Shown: in pieces, positions 43,240-50,684 of the stretch | Layout of the letters: the number at the start of each line of letters is the position of its first letter | How positions within the stretch are numbered: position 1 is the stretch's first letter | Assembly (NCBI GenBank): GCA_002375695.1 | Contig: DFMO01000010.1 | Location: forward strand, 135,328-199,327 | Reading direction: 5' to 3' | DNA length: 64,000 nucleotides | Source: Flavobacteriaceae bacterium UBA3591 | GTDB taxonomy: Bacteria > Bacteroidota > Bacteroidia > Flavobacteriales > Flavobacteriaceae | Position numbers and translations under genes: made by a program | The notes under the pieces: generated by a model | Told to the model about the DNA's origin: nothing | Seen by the model: only the letters and a program-made list of their open reading frames with translations | Database searches by the model: none

Positions 43240-43635
43240 ATGGAAATACCCGATCGTTTTATTGTTGTTGATGATGACCAAGTTAATAATATGATTTGCG
43301 AATTTGCTTTTCGTAGATTTTCGGCAACAACTGAAGTGAAAACTTTTTTAAACCCAGACGAAGCCCTAAGTTTTATCGAAAAAGAATATACCGATAAAAC
43401 TAATGAAGTAACCACTGTTCTTTTTTTAGACGTAAATATGCCGGTATCTACGGGGTGGGAATTTCTCGAAACATTTAATGCCTTTCCAGATTTTATAAAA
43501 CAACAATTTACAACCTACATCCTTACTTCTTCAATAGAGCACCAAGATGTGGAGCGGGCAGCGTTAAACCCCTTGGTTAAAGACTTGCTCTCCAAACCAC
43601 TTTCTACTCAAATAATTGAAGATATTCTCAAATAA
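43240..43635 (+). CDS. Single-domain response regulator (receiver only)
   Basis: CheY-like receiver without an output domain. It has 131 residues. The acidic pocket is in VVDDDQ (residues 9-14), the phospho-acceptor is Asp64 in LFLDVNMP, a Thr/Ser switch is in YILTSS, and the Lys is in LSKPLS. It lies 128 bases after the PAS histidine kinase with its own promoter, making the kinase a probable partner. It would act through protein-protein contact. Confidence 0.92.
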   Translation: MEIPDRFIVVDDDQVNNMICEFAFRRFSATTEVKTFLNPDEALSFIEKEYTDKTNEVTTVLFLDVNMPVSTGWEFLETFNAFPDFIKQQFTTYILTSSIEHQDVERAALNPLVKDLLSKPLSTQIIEDILK

Positions 43636-43715
43636 AGATTACAAACGGTTATCTGTTTTTGAGAATTTTAGCAATTCTGCGACAGGCGAAATTTTAATTT
43701 TAAAAAACAATTGTT

Positions 43716-44426
43716 ATGAAAAAACCAGACTTTTCAAATTTAAAAGTACTTTATATTAATTGCACGTTAAAGCAATCGCCCAGAGAGAGCCATACGCAAG
43801 GATTGATGAATGTTTCGCAAGAAATATTAAAAGCAGAAAATGTATCGTTTGAAAATATCCGTTTTGTAGATCACTCTGTTGCCTACGGTGTGTACCCCGA
43901 TATGACCGAACACGGTGCAAGTGAAGACGCTTGGCCCAAAATTTGGGAAAAGGTTAAAGCCGCCGATATATTAATCTTGGGAACTCCAATTTGGCTTGGC
44001 GAAAAATCTTCTGTAGCCACAAAATTAATTGAGCGATTGTACGCGATGAGCAGTTTTCAAAATGATAAAGGACAGTATATTTATTACGGAAAAGTTGCCG
44101 GATGCGTTATTACTGGTAATGAAGATGGAATTAAACATTGTGGTATGAGTATTTTATACGCGCTACAACATATTGGGTATAGCATTCCGCCGCAGGCAGA
44201 TTGCGGGTGGATAGGTGAAGCTGGCCCGGGCCCAAGTTATATGGATAAAGAAAGCGGAGCAAAAAACAACGAATTCACAAATAGAAATACTACGTTTATG
44301 ACCTATAATCTATTGCATTTGGCAAAAATACTTAAAGATCAAAATGGTTATCCAGCCTACGGAAACTCTCGAAAACAATGGGACGATGGCACACGTTGGA
44401 ATTTTGAAAATCCAGAGTATCGCTAA
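43716..44426 (+). CDS. NAD(P)H-dependent FMN reductase/flavodoxin-family protein
   Basis: Probable flavin-binding oxidoreductase of the flavodoxin-like fold. It has 236 residues. The first strand is KVLYINCTLKQSPRESHT, the phosphate-binding loop follows it, and ILGTPIWLGEKSSVATKLIE is the second FMN-contact segment, as in NADPH-dependent FMN reductases and WrbA-like proteins. The substrate is unknown. The gene stands alone between the response regulator and a DUF4251 gene. Confidence 0.83.
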   Translation: MKKPDFSNLKVLYINCTLKQSPRESHTQGLMNVSQEILKAENVSFENIRFVDHSVAYGVYPDMTEHGASEDAWPKIWEKVKAADILILGTPIWLGEKSSVATKLIERLYAMSSFQNDKGQYIYYGKVAGCVITGNEDGIKHCGMSILYALQHIGYSIPPQADCGWIGEAGPGPSYMDKESGAKNNEFTNRNTTFMTYNLLHLAKILKDQNGYPAYGNSRKQWDDGTRWNFENPEYR

Positions 44427-44469
44427 GTTAGGCACAATACTTGTATAATTTTTTGTCAAAAGAAAAATT

Positions 44470-44970
44470 ATGAAAAAAGGACTAATATTTATAGTGTTAA
44501 TGTGTTTTTTTGGTATTGCCACAAATGCACAAGAACTCACTGCTCGAAAACAACTTGCAACCAAGCCCGAGAAAAGCAAGGTAGAAGCTTTGTTAAATTC
44601 GCAACAATTTGAATTTGTTGCGAATACAATGTACCCTATGGGATTGCAACCTAAAAATTTGGTAGGTAGTGGCAATTCGGTAACCTTCTCGCCAGAATTA
44701 ATCATTAGTAATTTGCCTTTTTACGGTAGGTCGTATACCGCTATTAAAATGGGCAGAGATAAAGGGATGCGTTTTAAAGGAGCTCCCGAAAACTTTGTTG
44801 TTACAAAAGATGCTAAATATTATAAAGTTACAACTTTGGTAACGGGTAATCGCGATACATATTCATTATCCCTTTCGGTTTCCAAATCTGGGTATGCTAC
44901 ACTTTCAATTACGTCAAAAAATCGTGATATTATTAATTATCATGGCGAAATAGTGGCCGTAACGCAATAA
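44470..44970 (+). CDS. DUF4251 domain secreted protein
   Basis: Conserved Bacteroidota protein of unknown function. It has 166 residues. A signal peptide (MKKGLIFIVLMCFFGIATNAQ) is followed by a domain with LLNSQQFEFVANTMYPM, the YGRSYTAIKMGRDKGMRFKG segment, and C-terminal strands (YSLSLSVSKSGYATLSITSK). Likely periplasmic or surface exposed. It starts 43 bases after the flavin-reductase gene. Confidence 0.85.
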   Translation: MKKGLIFIVLMCFFGIATNAQELTARKQLATKPEKSKVEALLNSQQFEFVANTMYPMGLQPKNLVGSGNSVTFSPELIISNLPFYGRSYTAIKMGRDKGMRFKGAPENFVVTKDAKYYKVTTLVTGNRDTYSLSLSVSKSGYATLSITSKNRDIINYHGEIVAVTQ

Positions 44971-44999
44971 TTTAATTCAAAAAAAAATATACCTCCTTC

Positions 45000-45377
45000 A
45001 TGAGTTTATTCAATAAAATTTTAGGCAACGCAAGCGAAGTTTCTTCCGATAAATTAAACGAAAAATATAATAGGCTTTTAATAGAAGGCGAAGTAGTAGA
45101 ACTTGGGTTTAAACTTTTTCGCGATGTATTTATGTTTACAAACAAACGGTTAATTTTAATCGATGTTCAAGGCTTAACCGGAAGTAAACAAGAATATAAA
45201 TGCTTGCCGTATAAACATATTTCACGTTTTTCCTTAGAAACCGCTGGCACATTTGATTTGGATGCCGAATTAAAAATTTGGATTAGCAGCGAAGATTTGC
45301 CAACGGTAAGTAAACGGTTTAACAAAAGCATAGATATTTACGAAGTGCAAAAATACCTTGCTGCAAAAGTTCTTTAA
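45000..45377 (+). CDS. Bacterial PH domain protein
   Basis: Small cytosolic protein of 125 residues made almost entirely of one bacterial pleckstrin-homology-like domain. Clues are EVVELGFKLFRDVFMFTNKR, then LILIDVQGLTGSKQEYKCLP and YKHISRFSLETAGTFDLDAE. The function of such proteins is unknown. It lies 29 bases after the DUF4251 gene, probably co-transcribed, and converges on the DUF3037 gene. Confidence 0.83.
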   Translation: MSLFNKILGNASEVSSDKLNEKYNRLLIEGEVVELGFKLFRDVFMFTNKRLILIDVQGLTGSKQEYKCLPYKHISRFSLETAGTFDLDAELKIWISSEDLPTVSKRFNKSIDIYEVQKYLAAKVL

Positions 45378-45405
45378 TTTTTTAGTAGATAGACTTACGT
45401 AATAA

Positions 45406-45789
45406 TTAAAGGACCAACTCTTTAAATAGCCTGTTTAAAGTAGCGTCCAAATTATCGCTAAAACCATTGTGCGGTCGCGATGTTTGCAGCGAAGAACTGC
45501 GTTGAGCGGTAAGCCATCTAAAACGGTCTGCGACTTCCCACTGTGCTAAGGGGCCGCCATCTTTTGTGCCTAAGCAAATTTTTGAAAACGCGTTGAGGTT
45601 ATTTTCAATTTCTGCCACTTCCAATTCGCAGTTAAACAACTTGAGCTTTTTAGTATTTAGGTGGTATTTACAGTTTAAATATTTAGCGCTTTTACAAAAA
45701 AGAACTATCCCTACATTTAAAAATTCCTCGCGTTCAACTCGGGGAACCAAACGTATAACCGCATATTCATATAAGTATTTTCCGGGCAT
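45406..45789 (-). CDS. DUF3037 protein
   Basis: 127-residue protein with the DUF3037 opening YEYAVIRLVPRVEREEFLNVG followed by IVLFCKSAKYLNCKY. Function unknown. Its start overlaps the end of the HipA-like kinase gene by 23 bases, so the two are translated as a coupled pair. Such a pairing recurs in bacteria (from memory), suggesting that DUF3037 partners or antagonises the kinase. Confidence 0.85.
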   Translation of the reverse strand: MPGKYLYEYAVIRLVPRVEREEFLNVGIVLFCKSAKYLNCKYHLNTKKLKLFNCELEVAEIENNLNAFSKICLGTKDGGPLAQWEVADRFRWLTAQRSSSLQTSRPHNGFSDNLDATLNRLFKELVL

Positions 45790-46564
45790 CCTGAATTTGT
45801 TTTACAAAATTGGTTGAGTTGTCTCTTCTTCGCACTAAAAATTTATAATAAATTTCTCTTATAGATTCGACACTTAAAGTAGTGCCTTCCCAATGCAGCC
45901 ACTCTTTTGGAATAAGCGCGGTTATTGCATATAGTTTTTCATCGGTAAGTAAGTTTTTCATTTCCTCGTCTATTGTATTTATCATAGAAGCTTGAGGTAG
46001 TAAAACGTGATCTTTTATATACTGAAATGGACTAACTGCCGCTTTTTCCCAATCGCTCCACGAATGATGAAAATAAAAGGTAGCTCCGTGATCAATCAGC
46101 CATAATTCTTTATGCCAAATAAGCATATTTGTATTTTTAACAGTGCGGTCAATGTTGGTGATATAAGCGTCTAACCAAACGATTTTTGAAGCTAATGTAG
46201 TATCGACTGTGGTAACTACCGGGTCAAAAGTTAAAGCACCGGAGAGAAAGTGAAGTGCTAAATTAAGGCCCTGACTTCCTTTTAAAAGGTCCTGAATTTC
46301 TTCATCGCCTTCACTGCGCCCGAAGGCCTCGTCTAAATTTGCAAATACAAGTTCGGGTATTTTTAGTTTTAAAGCACGTGCAATTTCGCCGCCTAAAAGT
46401 TCGGCGATTAAAGCTTTAACTCCGTGACCCGCTCCTCGAAATTTTAAAACATATTTAAAATCGTCATCGGCTTCGGCCAAAGCCGGAAGCGATCCACCCT
46501 CCCGTAGCGGGGTGATATACCGCATTACATTTACTGTGCGAAGTTCTAAACTGTTTGTTGCCAT
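45767..46564 (-). CDS. HipA-like kinase
   Basis: 265-residue protein resembling the kinase lobe of HipA, the persistence kinase that phosphorylates glutamyl-tRNA synthetase. An ATP-site Lys is plausible in FKYVLKFRGAGHGVKALIAE, the catalytic Asp and Asn in AYITNIDRTVKNTNML, and the metal-binding Asp in WLIDHGATF. It is much shorter than E. coli HipA (about 440) and there is no HipB-type antitoxin with an HTH next to it; DUF3037 takes that place. Toxin activity cannot be concluded. Confidence 0.78.
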   Translation of the reverse strand: MATNSLELRTVNVMRYITPLREGGSLPALAEADDDFKYVLKFRGAGHGVKALIAELLGGEIARALKLKIPELVFANLDEAFGRSEGDEEIQDLLKGSQGLNLALHFLSGALTFDPVVTTVDTTLASKIVWLDAYITNIDRTVKNTNMLIWHKELWLIDHGATFYFHHSWSDWEKAAVSPFQYIKDHVLLPQASMINTIDEEMKNLLTDEKLYAITALIPKEWLHWEGTTLSVESIREIYYKFLVRRRDNSTNFVKQIQDARKILI

Positions 46565-46677
46565 TTGTTACAAAATTAGCCTTATTTATAAATATGAACA
46601 CAGCTTTTTTAAAGGATGTTTTATTCGTTTTAATTTTAAAATACAACTAGTTCTAAAAGTATAAATTCGTATTTTGC

Positions 46678-48183
46678 GTGAATGCGAAACTTTTAAACAA
46701 AAACTTATTGAACCTAACTATTGAAAACATTCTGCTAGTTGGCTCGATTTTACTTTTTATAAGTATAGTCGCAGGTAAAACCTCGTACAAATTTGGTGTT
46801 CCCACCTTGGTACTTTTCTTAGGAATTGGCATGTTAGCCGGCGAAGATGGCGTAGGAATAAGTTTTGACGAACCACAACTTTCTCAGTTAATTGGCGTAA
46901 TTTCTTTAAATTTTATACTTTTTTCGGGAGGTCTCGATACCGATTGGAAAGCGATTAAGCCCGTGATGAAAGAAGGATTTGCGCTTTCTACATTAGGTGT
47001 GTTTTTAACGGCAATTGGCCTTGGCGTTTTTGTAAATTTGGTAACCGATTTCACCATTTTTGAAAGTCTATTATTAGGAAGCATTGTTTCCTCTACCGAT
47101 GCCGCTGCAGTATTTTCAATTTTGCGAGCCAAAAACCTTGCACTCCGCGAAAATTTACGGCCCACGCTGGAGCTTGAAAGCGGAAGTAACGACCCCATGG
47201 CTTACGTGCTTACCATCGCGTTTTTAGGGCTGGTGGTAAATCAAGATCAAGGGGTTGCTGCTATGATTCCACTTTTTCTTCAGCAAATGATTGTAGGGGC
47301 TATCGCAGGATTCGGGTTTGGGAAACTCAGTAAAATTGTAATTAATAGAATTAATTTAGATTTTGAAGGGCTGTATCCAGTACTGGTAATTGCTTTAATG
47401 TTTATCACCTTTTCGGTTACCGATTTTGTGGGTGGAAACGGGTTTTTAGCAATTTACATTTGCGCTGTTTTTTTGGGGAATCAATATATAATGCATAAAA
47501 AAACAATTTTAAAAATGTACGATGGTTTAGCGTGGCTTATGCAAATTGTACTTTTCCTAACTTTAGGATTGCTTGTAATTCCGTCGCAAATTGTTCCTGT
47601 AATAGGTATTGGCCTTATCATTTCGTTGTTTTTAATTTTTGTGGCACGTCCCATAGCAGTTTTTTTAAGCCTTATTCCGTTTAAAATGAAATTGCGCCGT
47701 AGGTTTTATATTTCATGGGTAGGGTTGCGTGGTGCTGTGCCTATTGTATTTGCAACTTATCCCTTGTTAGCAGGAATCGATAAGGCAGGAATGATGTTTA
47801 ATATTGTATTTTTTATATCGTTAACTTCTATTTTAATTCAAGGAACAACGCTTTCGGTTGTGGCAAAATGGTTAAATGTGAGTATACCAAGTGCAGATAA
47901 AATCTTGACACCTTCCGAAAAGTTTTTGGAAGAACATCCTAAGACCGAAATGCGCGAAATAGGTATTCCGCAGAGCAATAAAGTTGTAGGTAAAAAAATT
48001 GTAGATATCGAATTTCCGAAGTCTGCAATTATTGCGATGATTAAAAGAGACAATAAATACATTACGCCCAATGGCAGTACAGTAATTAAAGCCGATGACG
48101 TTTTAATTGTACTTTCAGAATCTAAAAATGGTATAAAAGAAGTGTTTAAAGCGTTAAATATTAGACGGTTTTCGGCGGCCTAA
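46678..48183 (+). CDS. K+/H+ antiporter of the CvrA/NhaP2 type
   Basis: Cation-proton antiporter in the inner membrane, likely K+/H+, with a cytosolic TrkA-C domain. It has 501 residues from the GTG start; a TTG at 46708 (MNLTIENILLVG) also fits, because the GTG lies close to a TATTTTG -7-like box. Membrane part (about 15-400): SSTDAAAVFSILRAKN and ELESGSNDPMAYVL are CPA1 K+/H+ motifs. The TrkA-C region (about 415-495) has SNKVVGKKIVDIEFPKSAII. It is divergent from the HipA-like gene. Confidence 0.92.
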   Translation: MNAKLLNKNLLNLTIENILLVGSILLFISIVAGKTSYKFGVPTLVLFLGIGMLAGEDGVGISFDEPQLSQLIGVISLNFILFSGGLDTDWKAIKPVMKEGFALSTLGVFLTAIGLGVFVNLVTDFTIFESLLLGSIVSSTDAAAVFSILRAKNLALRENLRPTLELESGSNDPMAYVLTIAFLGLVVNQDQGVAAMIPLFLQQMIVGAIAGFGFGKLSKIVINRINLDFEGLYPVLVIALMFITFSVTDFVGGNGFLAIYICAVFLGNQYIMHKKTILKMYDGLAWLMQIVLFLTLGLLVIPSQIVPVIGIGLIISLFLIFVARPIAVFLSLIPFKMKLRRRFYISWVGLRGAVPIVFATYPLLAGIDKAGMMFNIVFFISLTSILIQGTTLSVVAKWLNVSIPSADKILTPSEKFLEEHPKTEMREIGIPQSNKVVGKKIVDIEFPKSAIIAMIKRDNKYITPNGSTVIKADDVLIVLSESKNGIKEVFKALNIRRFSAA

Positions 48184-48239
48184 AAACCTAAAGTAAATTA
48201 ATTGAAGTATCTTAGTAGCACCTCCATTGCTAATTAATT

Positions 48240-48779
48240 ATGAAAATTAAAAACGTAATATTGCAACTTTTTGTACCAGCTTTTATCTTCGGAATAGCTA
48301 CAAATTGCGAACAACCTTCAGAAACAAGTTCGTATAGTCCAAATCATTGGGAAAACCATTACGCCCCTTCAAAATTAATAAGTAGTATACAAGATTCTGT
48401 AATTACTGGAAAATCTTACTTGAGTATTTATTCGCACATTTATAGCTTTTCAAAAGATAAGTCGCAGCATTTAACAGCAATGGCAAGTTTAAGAAACACA
48501 AGTGAAACCGATACCGTGTATATTTTTAAAGCAGATTATTACAGTACCGAAGGTACGCTAATAAGAGAGTATTTTAAAAAACCAATTTTTTTAAGACCGT
48601 TAGAAACTGTAACTATAGTCATTGATGAAACCGATAAACATGGCGGAAGCGGCGCCAACTTTATTTTTGAATGGAAGACAAAAACCACCACACCCGAACC
48701 GTATTTTGAAGCAATTATGACTTCGCTTCGAGGCTCCCAAGGATTGAGTTTTACGACTATTGGTAAAAGAATTAAATAA
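48240..48779 (+). CDS. DUF3124 domain envelope protein
   Basis: 179-residue exported protein. The N-terminal hydrophobic stretch ends in IATNC, a weak lipobox (Asn before Cys), so lipidation is uncertain. The DUF3124 domain spans about 55-175, with SYLSIYSHIYSF, LTAMASLRNTSETDTVYI and a conserved C-terminal EAIMTSLRGSQGLSF. Function unknown. It lies between the antiporter and yaaA. Confidence 0.82.
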   Translation: MKIKNVILQLFVPAFIFGIATNCEQPSETSSYSPNHWENHYAPSKLISSIQDSVITGKSYLSIYSHIYSFSKDKSQHLTAMASLRNTSETDTVYIFKADYYSTEGTLIREYFKKPIFLRPLETVTIVIDETDKHGGSGANFIFEWKTKTTTPEPYFEAIMTSLRGSQGLSFTTIGKRIK

Positions 48780-48846
48780 AATTTTCTATATGCCTAATGG
48801 GAAGTTAAAGAACAACTGCTAGCTCGATTAATGCTATTCTTTTTAC

Positions 48847-48854
48847 TATTTTTG
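48847..48854 (+). promoter_or_regulatory. Candidate -7 box for yaaA
   Basis: TATTTTTG is an exact TAnnTTTG match, 17 bases before the yaaA ATG, predicting a very short leader. No TTTG is seen at the -33 distance. Confidence 0.45.
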
Positions 48855-48871
48855 AAGCAAAAGCTAAGTAA

Positions 48872-49633
48872 ATGAAAATAGTAGTTTCCCCAGCAAAAAC
48901 GCTGGATTTTGAATCTAAACTTCCAACCAGCCGCGCTACACAACCCAAGTTTCTTGAAGAAGCCGAAATGATTAATAATAAATTGGAGCGCAAAAGCAAA
49001 AAATCCATTGCGCAATTGATGAATATTAGCGATAAGCTTGCAGAACTTAACTACCAGCGCTACAAAGAATTTTCGATTCCTTTTACAACTAAAAATTCGC
49101 GACCTGCTATTTATACCTTCGCTGGCGATGTTTACGCAGGCTTAGATGCTTATAGCATTCCGCAAGAAAAAATAGACACTTTGCAAAACTCTTTGCGAAT
49201 TCTATCGGGCATGTATGGGGTGTTACGACCTTTAGATTTAATACAGCCTTATAGGTTAGAAATGGGGACTAAGTTGCCCATAAATAGAAAAAAAGATTTA
49301 TATGCTTTTTGGAAGAAAAAGCTCACCGAATCTTTGAATGAAGAGTTGCAAGAGGACGAATTGTTTTTAAATCTTGCAAGCGTGGAGTATTTTAATGCTA
49401 TTGATGCAAAAAAGTTAAAAGTGCCAATTATCGCTCCGGTTTTTAAAGATTTTAAAAACGGGAAATTAAAAATTATTTCGTTTTTCGCTAAAAAAGCGCG
49501 CGGCAGCATGGCGCGTTTTGCAATTGATAATAATATAAAAACCTTAGATGAAGTAAAAGCTTTTGATTACGACGGTTATTTATATAGCGAAGAATACACT
49601 GATAAAGAAAGTGAGCCTGTTTTTATTCGATAA
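48872..49633 (+). CDS. yaaA: Peroxide stress protein YaaA (DUF328)
   Basis: Protein that in E. coli lowers intracellular iron and protects DNA during peroxide stress. It has 253 residues. The MKIVVSPAKTLDFESKLP start, the FAGDVYAGLDA segment and ILSGMYGVLRPLDLIQPYRL are family hallmarks. A glycosylase-fold protein follows 21 bases later; both concern DNA integrity, which may explain their association. Confidence 0.95.
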   Translation: MKIVVSPAKTLDFESKLPTSRATQPKFLEEAEMINNKLERKSKKSIAQLMNISDKLAELNYQRYKEFSIPFTTKNSRPAIYTFAGDVYAGLDAYSIPQEKIDTLQNSLRILSGMYGVLRPLDLIQPYRLEMGTKLPINRKKDLYAFWKKKLTESLNEELQEDELFLNLASVEYFNAIDAKKLKVPIIAPVFKDFKNGKLKIISFFAKKARGSMARFAIDNNIKTLDEVKAFDYDGYLYSEEYTDKESEPVFIR

Positions 49634-49654
49634 CCTTTATAGTCCTTTTCGCCG

Positions 49655-50314
49655 TTGTTTCACCATATACATCCATACCCACCTTATATTCCTAAAACTG
49701 CTACTAAACTTATTGTAGGAACACTGCCGCCACCACGATTTACCACTGGCGAGCTAAAAGAAGGCGATGTTGACTTTTGTTACGGCAGCCGCGATGGCCA
49801 ACTATGGGTGATACTCGATAAAATTTTTGACTTAAACTTAAAGTTTGAAACTACTACCGAAGCCATTAAACAACGAGAACATTTTTTAATAAAAAGAGGA
49901 ATAGGCGTTTGCGATATGGTAGCTTCGGCAAAGCGAGAAAAAATAGACGCTTCCGATATTGGAATGCAGGGTGTTAAGCTGCGCGATTTGGTGGCTATAC
50001 TTCAACAACATCCAAAGATTGATACTTTGCTATTTACGGGAGGGAACAGCAAAAATGGTCCTGAATATTTCTTCCGTAAAAACTTAAAATCTTATAACAT
50101 TTCATTAAAACAAGTTTCAAGTACAATACCTCGTATTCATGAGTTTCAATTACCTAACAATGGGCGAATGGTAAAAACAGTGTCTTTAATAGCTCCATCT
50201 GGCGCGGCCAATAGAGCGGTTGGAAGTTTAGAAGCATATAAAAAGATGAAAGCCGAATTTCCGCATAAAACTACCATCGATTTTCGGGTGGAACAATACA
50301 AGCCTTACTTCTAA
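49655..50314 (+). CDS. Uracil-DNA-glycosylase superfamily protein
   Basis: 219-residue protein of the UDG fold. The N-terminal substrate-loop region reads KLIVGTLPPPRFTTGELKEG and FCYGSRDGQLWVILDKIF; then come VCDMVASAKREK and the C-terminal SLIAPSGAANRAVGS, which replaces the usual HPS motif. The start is TTG at 49655; no in-frame ATG exists near the N-terminus. It probably forms a unit with yaaA. Substrate and even glycosylase activity are uncertain. Confidence 0.78.
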   Translation: MFHHIHPYPPYIPKTATKLIVGTLPPPRFTTGELKEGDVDFCYGSRDGQLWVILDKIFDLNLKFETTTEAIKQREHFLIKRGIGVCDMVASAKREKIDASDIGMQGVKLRDLVAILQQHPKIDTLLFTGGNSKNGPEYFFRKNLKSYNISLKQVSSTIPRIHEFQLPNNGRMVKTVSLIAPSGAANRAVGSLEAYKKMKAEFPHKTTIDFRVEQYKPYF

Positions 50315-50684
50315 AAAATAGCTTGGTTTTGTTAAGAAGCTTAGCCGTCATGTTGACAGAAATTATATTAAATTTTTAAGTCGTTTTTTCAATTTTAAGT
50401 CGAAATTTCTCAGATAATTAATTTTTAAGATAATTTATTTTATCATTTTTAAAATATTATTCAAATATATTTTATGATAGTTTTTTTTATTTTGGAGCAA
50501 TAACTCCCTTATTACCAACTACTTATTTTCGTGTATTTTTTTTATTTTAAAATTTTGGACGTGAACTTCGGCTATAACTGGTCTCAGTTGCTGGAAATTA
50601 TTTGGCTTATACCATAAATTCTTATATTTTTAACGGGCATTTAACTATTTATAACCTTAATTATTAATTTAAATTTATTCATCT
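50315..50684 (+). other. 370-base upstream region of the large secreted protein gene
   Basis: AT-rich, no ORF. It holds a 10-base direct repeat TTTTAAGTCG at 50374-50383 and 50393-50402, start-to-start 19 bases (about two helical turns), which suggests a protein-binding site. Imperfect TAnnTTTG boxes occur (for example TATTTTGG near 50490), but none can be chosen. A long leader is likely. Confidence 0.4.

Noticed and set aside
45767..46564. Calling the HipA-like gene a HipAB toxin-antitoxin system
   Set aside because: No HTH antitoxin is adjacent and the protein is too short; kept as a kinase with a DUF3037 partner.
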